DNA of 64,000 nt, taken from Vreelandella titanicae BH1. GTDB taxonomy: Bacteria; Pseudomonadota; Gammaproteobacteria; Pseudomonadales; Halomonadaceae. The position numbers and the translations under genes are program-made. The stretch's first letter is position 1. Every line of letters starts with the position of its first letter. The DNA is taken from assembly GCF_000336575.1 (NCBI RefSeq), contig NZ_AOPO01000001.1, forward strand, positions 806,001 through 870,000. The letters are read 5' to 3'. The notes below the pieces were generated by a model that worked only from the letters and a program-made list of their open reading frames with translations, was not told where the DNA came from and did no database searches. Shown one piece after another: positions 1-7,019 of the stretch.

Positions 1-2
1 AC

Positions 3-356
3 AACTTCAAAAACAGCGATCCTGCCAGCAGTACCTACCAGCTGTTCAATGGTGATCCAGTTCGCGATACCCAAGCAGGCCAAGCCGCCTGGTCAAACTT
101 CGCCGCCTCTTATGAAGTCATTCCGAACGTGTCAGTTGGCTTAAATGGATACTACTTTAAGCAACTGGAGGACGACAAAGTCAATGGACAACGTCTTGAA
201 GATTCGCGAGAGGAGGTATTAGGCATTGGACCAGGGCTATTGTGGAAAAACACCAAAGGGCCATGGCTTTGGTTCAACGTATATCACGAGACAGAAGTCG
301 AAAATCGCGCAAAAAACGACTTCTCAGTCCAAGCGCGCTTAGCGTATCCACTTTAA
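3..356 (+). CDS. C-terminal part of MetA/SphA-like outer-membrane protein (5' end outside window)
   Basis: The reading frame is open from the left edge, so only about the last 117 residues are visible. Alternating polar and aromatic stretches ending in a short hydrophobic strand (ARLAYPL) look like the C-terminal beta strands of an outer-membrane barrel. The pattern of a yeast of N-rich turns, a GLNGYYFKQL strand and a WFNVYHETEVENR strand recalls the MetA-pathway phenol-degradation/SphA family, usually encoded next to aromatic degradation genes. A GTG at 129 is in frame but is internal. Family assignment is from resemblance only; the context (oxygenase-like gene, aldehyde dehydrogenase) fits a role in uptake of a hydrophobic substrate. 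Confidence 0.55.
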   Translation, partial: NFKNSDPASSTYQLFNGDPVRDTQAGQAAWSNFAASYEVIPNVSVGLNGYYFKQLEDDKVNGQRLEDSREEVLGIGPGLLWKNTKGPWLWFNVYHETEVENRAKNDFSVQARLAYPL

Positions 357-387
357 TTAAAATGAATCTACCACGAGGTGTAAAGCT

Positions 388-1446
388 ATGAATAAGCCAA
401 AAAAATGGATCGCAGATAAGATCGAGAGCCTCGATCCCTATAAAGATTACATCGAAATATGGAGACTTTCAAGCAGTTATCGATTGAATGACTTCATGCA
501 AAATTTTATTTATGCATTGACCTTCCCCAACTTTATCGTAACGGACTGGGGGTCAAAAGCTGTCTGGCGTGAAGATGGAGGGAAAGTACTTCACCAATCC
601 ACCTCGCGGGTTGAGCAGACGGGCAGTGCCAATGCTCTTTGGTGGTTCTATGGCCCTAACGATGAGAGAACTCTCAAATCTATTGAGAGTATAAATAAGC
701 TTCATGTTTATTGGGCCAAAAAGTACCCTGGCGCATTCTCCTATAATGAAGATTACATCTATACGTTGGCGTTTTCTGCAACCACAATGCATCGCCTAAA
801 ACTGAAGATGGGGGCCCCTGGTATATCTGAAAAAGAGAAAATAGCGGCTCACCTTTTTTGGCGTGACATGTCTAAACTTTTTTATGCAGAAAACGGTCAA
901 CCCATCACAGGCTATCCAAATAGTTTTGAAGAGCTAGTAGAGTTCTGTGAGCAGTATGAAAACACTCCTAGGCCGACACCCGAGCGAGCCAACTTGGTAG
1001 CTAATGCTATCTATGAGCAGTTTGTTTTCAGGTTTTTTCCACCCCCGCTTCACTGGTTTGGCCATCAGCTAATTAGGGCCATGTCGCTACCCACTACGCT
1101 AAAAACGCTCGGTATCGACCCACCCGACCCAATGGCTGCGGAGATTCTCCCGAAGCTTATGGGCTATATTTTCTGGCAGATGGAAGAAAACGCTGACGAC
1201 CCAACCGAAAGCTATATCGAAGAAAGATTGCGGATGTCAAGCGAAGAGAAAAAAAGTATTCGGAGCGAGATAAAGGATCTGGATGGACGCTTTCCTGAAC
1301 ACTTTGCTCAACAATATAAGGACGACCCCAAATTTATTGGCTGTCCATACCATGCAGCCCTGGAGGCAGCAGCTTCTAGTAAAAAAAGTAACAGTGAAGA
1401 TAATTTTGTTGACGAATTAGAGAAGAAGGCAGGGGCTTTAGACTAG
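388..1446 (+). CDS. MpaB/DUF2236-like putative oxygenase
   Basis: A 352-residue soluble protein with no signal peptide. The start has a GAGGTG ribosome site 7 bases upstream, and it lies 31 bp behind the barrel protein, so the two may be co-transcribed. The middle (roughly residues 100-200), with LHVYWAKKYP, NEDYIYTLA and LFWRDMSKLF, resembles the alpha-helical MpaB/rubber-oxygenase (DUF2236) fold, in which a haem is bound by histidine. Candidate histidines are present in PPPLHWFGHQL near residue 225. The last 80 residues are charged and lysine/glutamate-rich. Base composition is more AT-rich than the pca region. The function is not known; an oxidative step producing an aldehyde for the next gene is only an inference. 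Confidence 0.45.
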   Translation: MNKPKKWIADKIESLDPYKDYIEIWRLSSSYRLNDFMQNFIYALTFPNFIVTDWGSKAVWREDGGKVLHQSTSRVEQTGSANALWWFYGPNDERTLKSIESINKLHVYWAKKYPGAFSYNEDYIYTLAFSATTMHRLKLKMGAPGISEKEKIAAHLFWRDMSKLFYAENGQPITGYPNSFEELVEFCEQYENTPRPTPERANLVANAIYEQFVFRFFPPPLHWFGHQLIRAMSLPTTLKTLGIDPPDPMAAEILPKLMGYIFWQMEENADDPTESYIEERLRMSSEEKKSIRSEIKDLDGRFPEHFAQQYKDDPKFIGCPYHAALEAAASSKKSNSEDNFVDELEKKAGALD

Positions 1447-1710
1447 GAGACTTCGGGGGCAATGAAGCATAAGTAGAACTTAGAATAAGATATTGTTGCT
1501 GACTTGCCCCTTATCCCAGTAAAACAATGATTTTTTGCGGCAGCCACAAACACGTAGTACAGAAACACCAAATAATATTTCGTCTACCTTTCTCCTCAAT
1601 TGGCCTACTTCCTAGAACAGTTATATTTCCACATCAGCATATCAGTTGTTTCCGAATTAAAGCCATCTCAGTTAGTCATTACACTCGCAAATACAATAAG
1701 GAATATTTAC
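1447..1710 (+). other. Intergenic leader of the aldehyde dehydrogenase gene
   Basis: AT-rich 264-bp spacer. An in-frame upward extension of the dehydrogenase frame (to about 1600) exists, but it lacks a ribosome site and has no family resemblance. I treat it as untranslated leader. No clear terminator or RNA gene was seen. Confidence 0.4.
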
Positions 1711-3168
1711 ATGAATGAGACTTCACCCATCTGGGAAGACAAAATTTACCTGGGACAGTGGCAAACTGCTGAAGGGCCTCAGGCTGCCGTAATTGGACCC
1801 GCCACCGGCGAAGTCCTCGCTAAAGTTCAGACGGCTACTCCCGTAGACGTAGGTCGCGCTGCACTTATCGCTAACTCAGCTCAGCAACATTGGGCCACGT
1901 TACCTTTCGATCAAAAAGCAGAGATCCTACGCCGGGCCGCCGCCCTGCTCAAAGAGCGGGCCGAAGAAATCAATCGCTGGAATATTCGTGAGTGCGGCTC
2001 TACAGCAGCCAAGGCTGAATGGGAACTGCAGGTTACCTATGAACAGGCCCAGATGGCCGCAGCACTCCCCATGCAACCCAACGGACAGATCTTCCCTTCT
2101 AGCATGCCAGGTCGTCGCAATTACTGGAAGCGGGTACCCATTGGCACAGTGGGGGTTATAGCTCCTTGGAACTTCCCCATCCTCTTAGCCATGCGCTCTG
2201 TCTTTCCTGCCTTAGCCATGGGCAACTGTGTGATCCTGAAGCCAGCCCCAATGAGCGCTATCTGTGGAGGTGCTTTGATGGCCGAGGTTCTAGAAGCAGC
2301 TGGCTTGCCGGAGGGCGTGTTCCACGTACTACCAGGTGGGCCCGAGGTGGGTGAGGCGTTGGTTCAACACTCGGATGTCGGCATGATCTCCTTTACGGGA
2401 TCTACCGCCGTTGGCGAGAAAATTGGCGAAACCTGCGGGCGTATGCTCAAGAAATGTGCCCTTGAGCTTGGTGGCAATAATGCAATGGTGGTTTTAGAAG
2501 ATGCCGACTTGGAGGCTGCCTCCTCTTCCGCGGCTTGGGGGGCTTTCCTCCACCAGGGTCAAATCTGCATGCAGGCAGGACGGCACTTAGTGCACCGTTC
2601 AGTGGCGGACAAGTACATGAACAAACTCGCCGAGCGGGCCACGCGCTTAGTCACGGGTGATCCTTGGAAACAGCAGGTACACCTCGGCCCGTTGATCAAC
2701 GAGACCCAAGCGCGCCGCGTTGAAGAGATCGTGAACCGCTCTGTGGCCATGGGTGCTAACGTTGTCGCTGGCGGTAAACGCGATGGCAACTTCTTTGAAG
2801 CCACGGTTCTTAGCGGCGTGACGCCAGAAATGCCTGCCTTTGGCGAGGAGATTTTCGGTCCAGTGGCGCCGATAACACTCTTCGATAGTGACGAAGAAGC
2901 CATCGCCCTGGTCAACGCCTCGCCCTACGGACTCGCCGCTGCCATTCATTCTGCCTCCACGGAACGTGCCCAACGCTTCGCCGAGCGCATCCGCGTGGGG
3001 ATGGTGCATATCAACGATCAGACTGTGAATAACGAATTCCAGGTACCCTTCGGTGGCATGGGCCGCTCAGGTACCAGCGGTCGCTTCGGTGGCCCCGCAA
3101 ACCTGGATGAGTTCACCACCACCCAATGGGTCAGTGTGATGGAGCAAGGTATCCAGTATCCCTTCTAG
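1711..3168 (+). CDS. NAD(P)-dependent aldehyde dehydrogenase (benzaldehyde/vanillin dehydrogenase-like)
   Basis: Oxidises an aldehyde, probably aromatic, to the acid. I chose the ATG at 1711 because AAGGAA sits 8 bases upstream and the protein then has the usual family length (485 aa). Visible landmarks are the substrate/NAD region APWNFP near residue 150, the Rossmann FTGSTAVG near 228, ELGGNNA with the general-base glutamate near 252, and the catalytic cysteine in GQICMQ at about 286. The C-terminal PFGGMGRSG motif is intact. A truncated, partly identical copy of its 3' half lies 10,294 bp downstream (12836-13462). Close relatives oxidise benzaldehyde or vanillin; the substrate here is not determined. 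Confidence 0.85.
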   Translation: MNETSPIWEDKIYLGQWQTAEGPQAAVIGPATGEVLAKVQTATPVDVGRAALIANSAQQHWATLPFDQKAEILRRAAALLKERAEEINRWNIRECGSTAAKAEWELQVTYEQAQMAAALPMQPNGQIFPSSMPGRRNYWKRVPIGTVGVIAPWNFPILLAMRSVFPALAMGNCVILKPAPMSAICGGALMAEVLEAAGLPEGVFHVLPGGPEVGEALVQHSDVGMISFTGSTAVGEKIGETCGRMLKKCALELGGNNAMVVLEDADLEAASSSAAWGAFLHQGQICMQAGRHLVHRSVADKYMNKLAERATRLVTGDPWKQQVHLGPLINETQARRVEEIVNRSVAMGANVVAGGKRDGNFFEATVLSGVTPEMPAFGEEIFGPVAPITLFDSDEEAIALVNASPYGLAAAIHSASTERAQRFAERIRVGMVHINDQTVNNEFQVPFGGMGRSGTSGRFGGPANLDEFTTTQWVSVMEQGIQYPF

Positions 3169-3266
3169 CGCTCAATGAATTAAGCATTTGCTATTGATAC
3201 GACGTCACCCCCTGATTGAGTAGCGCTACACTTTAGAGTCCGATCCTATGCGTAAGGAGATTGGAC

Positions 3267-3530
3267 ATGAAGAAGCGTTTCAGCGAAGAACAGATCATTG
3301 GTTTTCTGGGCGAGGCAGAAGCAGGACTGCCCATCAAGGAGCTATGCCGTCGGCACGGTTTCTCAGAAGCCAGTTACTACCTATGGCGCAGCAAGTTTGG
3401 CGGCATGAGCGTGCCCGATGCCAAGCGACTCAAAGAACTCGAAGCCGAAAATGGACGATTGAAAAAACTGCTCGCGGAGTCGCTACTGGAGATGGAGGTC
3501 ACTCGCGAGGCGCTGAGAAAAAAGTGGTGA
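3267..3530 (+). CDS. IS3-family transposase OrfA (IS407-like), helix-turn-helix/leucine-zipper protein
   Basis: An 87-residue OrfA of the IS3 family: N-terminal helix-turn-helix (FSEEQIIGFL, ELCRRHGFSEASYY) followed by a heptad-rich segment (LKELEAENGRLKKLL). The ATG at 3267 follows an AAGGAGATTGGAC ribosome site. The frame ends at a TGA immediately after an A-AAA-AAG heptamer at 3518-3524, the usual slippery sequence for the -1 shift that produces OrfAB. OrfA itself looks undamaged, but the partner OrfB is truncated, so the element should not be able to transpose on its own. Confidence 0.85.
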   Translation: MKKRFSEEQIIGFLGEAEAGLPIKELCRRHGFSEASYYLWRSKFGGMSVPDAKRLKELEAENGRLKKLLAESLLEMEVTREALRKKW

Positions 3531-4174
3531 GTGCACCTGCACGCCGAGATGTGGTGCGCTTTATGGTGTCACGTGGCCTCAGTGAGCGCCGAGCACTCCG
3601 TGTCATCCGTATGAGTGCCAGTGCATTGCGCTATCAATCGGCTCCTGACCGTAATGAAGCATTGCGTGAACGCATTGTTGCCTTGGCCCATCGGCATCGT
3701 CGCTATGGCGCTGACATGATCTATCTGAAGCTGCGTCAAGCCGGTGAACAGGTCAATCATAAGCGCGTCGAGCGTCTCTACGCGGCTGCTCGGTTGCAGG
3801 TAAAACGCCGCAAGCGCAAGAAGGTTCCCACGTCTGAGCGGATGCCCCTTGGCCGCCCTGGGGCCGCCAATCAAGTCTGGTCAATGGATTTTGTGTTTGA
3901 TCGTACAGCAGAGGGGCGAGTGATAAAGAGCCTCACCGTTGTCGACGACGGTACCCATGAAGCCGTGGCAATCGTGCCTGAGCGTCCCATTGGCGGACTT
4001 TTTTTAACACGTATTCTTGATCATCTGGCTTTACAACGTGGTCTACCTAGCGCCATTCGGACGGATAACGGACTACCTAAGGAACCCGCTCAATATGCAC
4101 ACAAAATCTCACTTCGTGCTCAACATGGGAACACTTGCTCACTACTCAGGCTCATGCGTTGCAACCATATCTAA
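3518..4174 (+). pseudogene. IS3-family transposase OrfB, 3'-truncated
   Basis: This is the -1 frame relative to OrfA. It carries an OrfB helical domain (RHRRYGADMIYLKLRQAG) and the first two catalytic aspartates of the DDE core, in WSMDF and IRTDNG. IS407-like homology stops right after IRTDNG at about 4075. The remaining residues to the stop at 4174 are unrelated, so the catalytic glutamate and the C-terminus are lost. About 185 residues of a typical 270-290 residue OrfB survive. Confidence 0.85.
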
Positions 4175-4189
4175 AGGGTGCTCACCATT

Positions 4190-4588
4190 TCATTCACTAA
4201 CGGATCGTAAAATGGTTGCATCATGCCCTGCTGCATCAAGTAAATGATAACCCGCGCGTCTTTTTTGTCATTTTATCCCAGCTTTTAAACAACATTTCAC
4301 GCGCTCTGGCGCAGGCTAAAGACGACACCATATGGCAAAAGGCCCCTTGAGACCTTAAACAATAGGCAATATTACGATGAAAGTCAGCCGTTGGCTCAAA
4401 GGCCACCAAAATATCTTCAGCAGATGCTTCTGCTGCATTAATGAGGTTCTGATAACCCATTAACGTGTTAGGAAACTTAAACGTTTTGGTACGACCTGAA
4501 GGCCATAAAATGACGCATCATGGGACGTTTTAGCAATGTCGATGGCGATCATCACCTTCACAGAGCTATTCTTTACGTTGTCAGCCAT
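4190..4588 (-). pseudogene. IS110-family transposase, N-terminal remnant with two frameshifts
   Basis: On the minus strand, starting at ATG 4588, the conceptual protein begins MADNVKNSSVKVMIAIDIAK, the DEDD-type N-terminus of IS110 transposases. It continues with LVAFEPTADFHRNIAY and SSLACARAREMLFKSWDK, then DKKDARVI. Two single-base deletions disrupt it: one near 4515 (after KTSHDA) and one in an A-run near 4275 (SWDK to NDKKDAR). Homology ends around YDPLVN near 4205. The C-terminal catalytic domain is missing. It is clearly a dead fragment. Confidence 0.8.
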
Positions 4589-4664
4589 GTGTACATCTCC
4601 TAAATCCACTGATTGGCATCAAAGATTTTGGTACAGATGGCTGGCTCCAACCTGCTTATTCAGC

Positions 4665-4930
4665 AAGTACTACGGGCCAGAACATATCAGCGGTAAGTTA
4701 TCGGCATGGGCGGAAGGTCGAGGTATTCAGCTCATGTGTATCCAGACAGGAAAGCCCCAGCAGAATGCTTATATAGAACGCTAAAATCGAACGGTCGCTA
4801 TGACGGGTTAGCCCAATACTCTCTTTCAAAAAAATTGACCTTGCCCTGAGCAAATTCACCAATAGACATTGGTCGTAGCCATAAGCGCTTATTATGGTGC
4901 TTAACACAAAAAAAAATCCATTCCTCAACG
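4665..4930 (+). pseudogene. IS3-family transposase OrfB, C-terminal remnant (second element)
   Basis: The frame reads GPEHISGKLSAWAEGRGIQL followed by GKPQQNAYIER, the end of the DDE core of an IS3-family OrfB including the catalytic glutamate. An in-frame stop follows directly, then NRTV and further degenerate pieces (for example NHKR-like residues near 4890). The sequence differs from the upstream IS407-like element, so it comes from a different insertion. The 5' two-thirds of the gene is absent. Confidence 0.75.
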
Positions 4931-4982
4931 ATATACGATTACAAAGCAATGTGTGTATAAAATCCTACATTGCGGGATATAT

Positions 4983-5026
4983 TGAAATTACTCTATTGTG
5001 GCACTAGAATCATTTCAATAGAGTAA
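4983..5026. promoter_or_regulatory. Interleaved inverted repeats upstream of the FAH gene (candidate operator)
   Basis: TTACTCTATTG (4988-4998) is a perfect inverted match to CAATAGAGTAA (5016-5026). A second pair, TTGAAAT (4983-4989) and ATTTCAA (5012-5018), overlaps it. No T-run follows, so this is not a typical terminator. It lies about 70 bp before the FAH start and is a candidate binding site for the IclR regulator encoded next. The assignment to that regulator is inference. Confidence 0.45.
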
Positions 5027-5094
5027 ATAACATTAGTCGCTATCGTCGCTTGCTCACCTCTTCCGCCTCGCTAGCCCGAGAGAAAGGTTAAAAT

Positions 5095-5946
5095 ATGAAA
5101 CTTGTTACATTCCGTTATCAGAACACCATCAGCATCGGTTTAGTGGATGGCGGCCGAGTCCTCGATCTCGCTCCCCTTGCCGATCGTCTAGGTGGTTCAC
5201 TCAAAGAAATGATACATAAAGGTGTTCTTTCCGACTTGGTGGGATTTGATACCTCAAGCTTAAATTCATTAAGCCTAGACGAAATTGAGTTTCTGCCGGT
5301 CATTCCGGATGCTGGCAAGATCCTCTGTGTGGGCATCAACTATACGACGCATGTGAAAGAGACGGGGCGTGATATGCCGATGCACCCGATGATATTCACC
5401 CGCTTCGCTGACTCCCAGGCGGGTCATCTAACGCCGCTTATTCGCCCGTTTGTCTCGCACAAGCTGGATTTCGAGGGGGAACTGGCTGTGGTGATCGGCA
5501 AGACCGCGCGCCACGTCAAGGCTGAGAATGCCCTTGAATACGTTGCTGGTTACTCCTGCTATAACGATGGCAGCGTACGTGACTACCAAAAGCACACTAT
5601 CCAGTTTATTCCTGGCAAGAACTTCCCCAATACGGGCGGTTTTGGCCCATGGCTTGTGACTAGCGACGAGATTCCCGACCCGCAGGCGCTACACCTGACC
5701 ACCCGCCTGAATGGCGATGTCATGCAGGACACCGATACCAGCGATATGATCTTCGGCGTGGCGGAACTGATTGAATACTGCAGTACATTTACCGAGCTGG
5801 CGCCGGGCGACGTTATTGTCTCCGGCACCACTGGCGGCGTGGGCGCCTTCCGCGAACCCCCGGTTTGGATGAAACCAGGTGATAGCATCGAAATTGCTAT
5901 CTCGGGCATCGGCACCCTGCGCAACACTATCGCAGACGAGGCGTAA
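5095..5946 (+). CDS. Fumarylacetoacetate hydrolase (FAH) family hydrolase/decarboxylase
   Basis: A 283-residue FAH-family enzyme. These metal-dependent enzymes cleave or decarboxylate ring-fission products such as acylpyruvates. The N-terminal cap (residues 1-75) precedes the catalytic domain starting at KILCVGINY. Metal-binding acidic residues are seen in DFEGELAVVIGK (about 123-134) and CYNDGSVRDYQ, and the C-terminal glycine loop in GTTGGVG. The ATG at 5095 follows GAGAAAGG. The IclR gene follows 7 bp after the stop. A paralogue of similar length sits in the gentisate operon (15712-16569). The position with a flavin hydroxylase and an extradiol-type dioxygenase suggests it acts after meta-type ring cleavage; the exact reaction is unknown. 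Confidence 0.8.
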   Translation: MKLVTFRYQNTISIGLVDGGRVLDLAPLADRLGGSLKEMIHKGVLSDLVGFDTSSLNSLSLDEIEFLPVIPDAGKILCVGINYTTHVKETGRDMPMHPMIFTRFADSQAGHLTPLIRPFVSHKLDFEGELAVVIGKTARHVKAENALEYVAGYSCYNDGSVRDYQKHTIQFIPGKNFPNTGGFGPWLVTSDEIPDPQALHLTTRLNGDVMQDTDTSDMIFGVAELIEYCSTFTELAPGDVIVSGTTGGVGAFREPPVWMKPGDSIEIAISGIGTLRNTIADEA

Positions 5947-5953
5947 TCAAGTT

Positions 5954-6784
5954 ATGAGTCAACAGCATCCCGTGGCCCTTGATCGGCATCTTGAGGAGCA
6001 GGCTTCCCGAGCAGGCAGAAGCAGCAAGAGCAATAGCAGTCTGGAAAGAATGCTGGTGATTCTGGATCTGTTCTCGGAAGAGGTGCCGATCTGGTCGGTA
6101 GAGGCAATGTGCGATGCGCTGGGCTATACGCGTTCGACTGCTTATCGTTATACCAAGGAACTGACTGAAGCGGGGCTGCTGTTTCAGGTTGAGCCCCGGC
6201 GCTACGGCCTAGGCTCAAGAATCATCCAGTGGGATAGACAGCTGCGACTGACTGATCCTTTGGTAAAGGCGACGCGGGGGATCGAGCCTGAACTCGATGT
6301 CTTCGACGGTGAGCAGATCTGGATCGTATGTCGGCTATTCAATGATCAAGTGATTTGCGTCCACAGCCATGGTCACCTGAAAGAGCCTGTTAGCTATGCA
6401 CGGGGTACGCCACGCCCGCTGTTTATGGGGGCGACATCGAAAATCATATTGGCTTACCTGCCTGCTCGACAGCATATGCGACTTTTCTTGGAGCATCAGA
6501 ATGAGGTGGTGAAAGGAAGCCTGGGCTCGTCGTGGGAGGAGTTTAAGGACGTCCTCCAGACGATTCGGCGGCAGGGCTACAGCGAATCTCATGGTGAGGT
6601 GGATCCAAACCTCTTCGGGCTTGCCGCTCCGATCTTTGATGGTAACGGCAAAGTGGTCGCCAGTCTAAGCTGCGTAAGGCCGCAAACTTCCTACCGTGAA
6701 GACCAAGCGGAAAAGCAGCGCCAGGTGATCATGACTCTTGCGAATCGGCTAACCGAGAAGTTAACGCAGTTGATCAGTTCGTAA
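5954..6784 (+). CDS. IclR-family transcriptional regulator
   Basis: A 276-residue regulator: winged helix-turn-helix in residues about 30-90 (LERMLVILDLF, YTRSTAYRYTKELTEAGLL) and an IclR effector-binding domain after it (SYARGTPRPLFMGATSKIIL). I start it at ATG 5954, just after the FAH stop. The frame is open upstream to 5879, but that part overlaps the FAH gene in a different frame. It probably controls the surrounding FAH-hydroxylase-TRAP genes in response to the aromatic substrate. A similar regulator (13546-14325, minus) serves the gentisate module; both share the PRPLYxGAxSK-type motif. Confidence 0.85.
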   Translation: MSQQHPVALDRHLEEQASRAGRSSKSNSSLERMLVILDLFSEEVPIWSVEAMCDALGYTRSTAYRYTKELTEAGLLFQVEPRRYGLGSRIIQWDRQLRLTDPLVKATRGIEPELDVFDGEQIWIVCRLFNDQVICVHSHGHLKEPVSYARGTPRPLFMGATSKIILAYLPARQHMRLFLEHQNEVVKGSLGSSWEEFKDVLQTIRRQGYSESHGEVDPNLFGLAAPIFDGNGKVVASLSCVRPQTSYREDQAEKQRQVIMTLANRLTEKLTQLISS

Positions 6785-6823
6785 GACACAGGTGATGTAT
6801 TGAAAAGATGCATCGAGGGCTTG

Positions 6824-6862
6824 TAGCAAGGGCATATAGCAAGAACATGTAGCAATAATATA
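6824..6862 (+). repeat. Three degenerate 13-bp tandem repeats upstream of the hydroxylase gene
   Basis: TAGCAAGGGCATA, TAGCAAGAACATG and TAGCAATAATATA follow each other with exact 13-bp periodicity. They lie in the 235-bp gap between the IclR gene and the hydroxylase gene, about 160 bp before the latter. They could be iterated regulator half-sites or a neutral microsatellite-like array. Confidence 0.6.
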
Positions 6863-7019
6863 GTGGCGACTGAATTTATGCGCCAAAGCATCTGAATGAC
6901 CGGAGGTAGGTCTTCCTGCACAAATAACACCTCGTTTCCTTCTTAACGCGATTTTTGTCGTCTGCTCTGGGCAGAGGGGAAGGATGCGTCTTAATGACGG
7001 TGTCGTAAGGACAACAATA

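Larger units (their letters stand above)
3190..4930. mobile_element. Cluster of degraded insertion sequences (IS3-family, IS110-family)
   Basis: Between the aldehyde dehydrogenase and the FAH gene there is no intact gene. Three transposase remnants follow one another: an IS407-like IS3 element truncated at its 3' side (about 3240-4077), an IS110-family N-terminal piece on the minus strand (about 4190-4588) and the C-terminal piece of a different IS3-family transposase (about 4665-4930). The outer boundaries are estimates, since I could not recognise matching terminal inverted repeats. The nesting suggests repeated insertion and deletion at one site. Confidence 0.75.

Noticed and set aside
1454..1520. 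GGGGCAA/TTGCCCC inverted repeat after the MpaB-like gene as terminator
   Set aside because: The arms are about 50 bases apart and no T-run follows.
1600..1710. N-terminal extension of the aldehyde dehydrogenase frame
   Set aside because: No ribosome site and no family resemblance; ATG 1711 has AAGGAA upstream and gives the normal length.
4017..4247. Small plus-strand reading frame in the IS region
   Set aside because: It spans the junction of two transposase remnants and has no family features or ribosome site.
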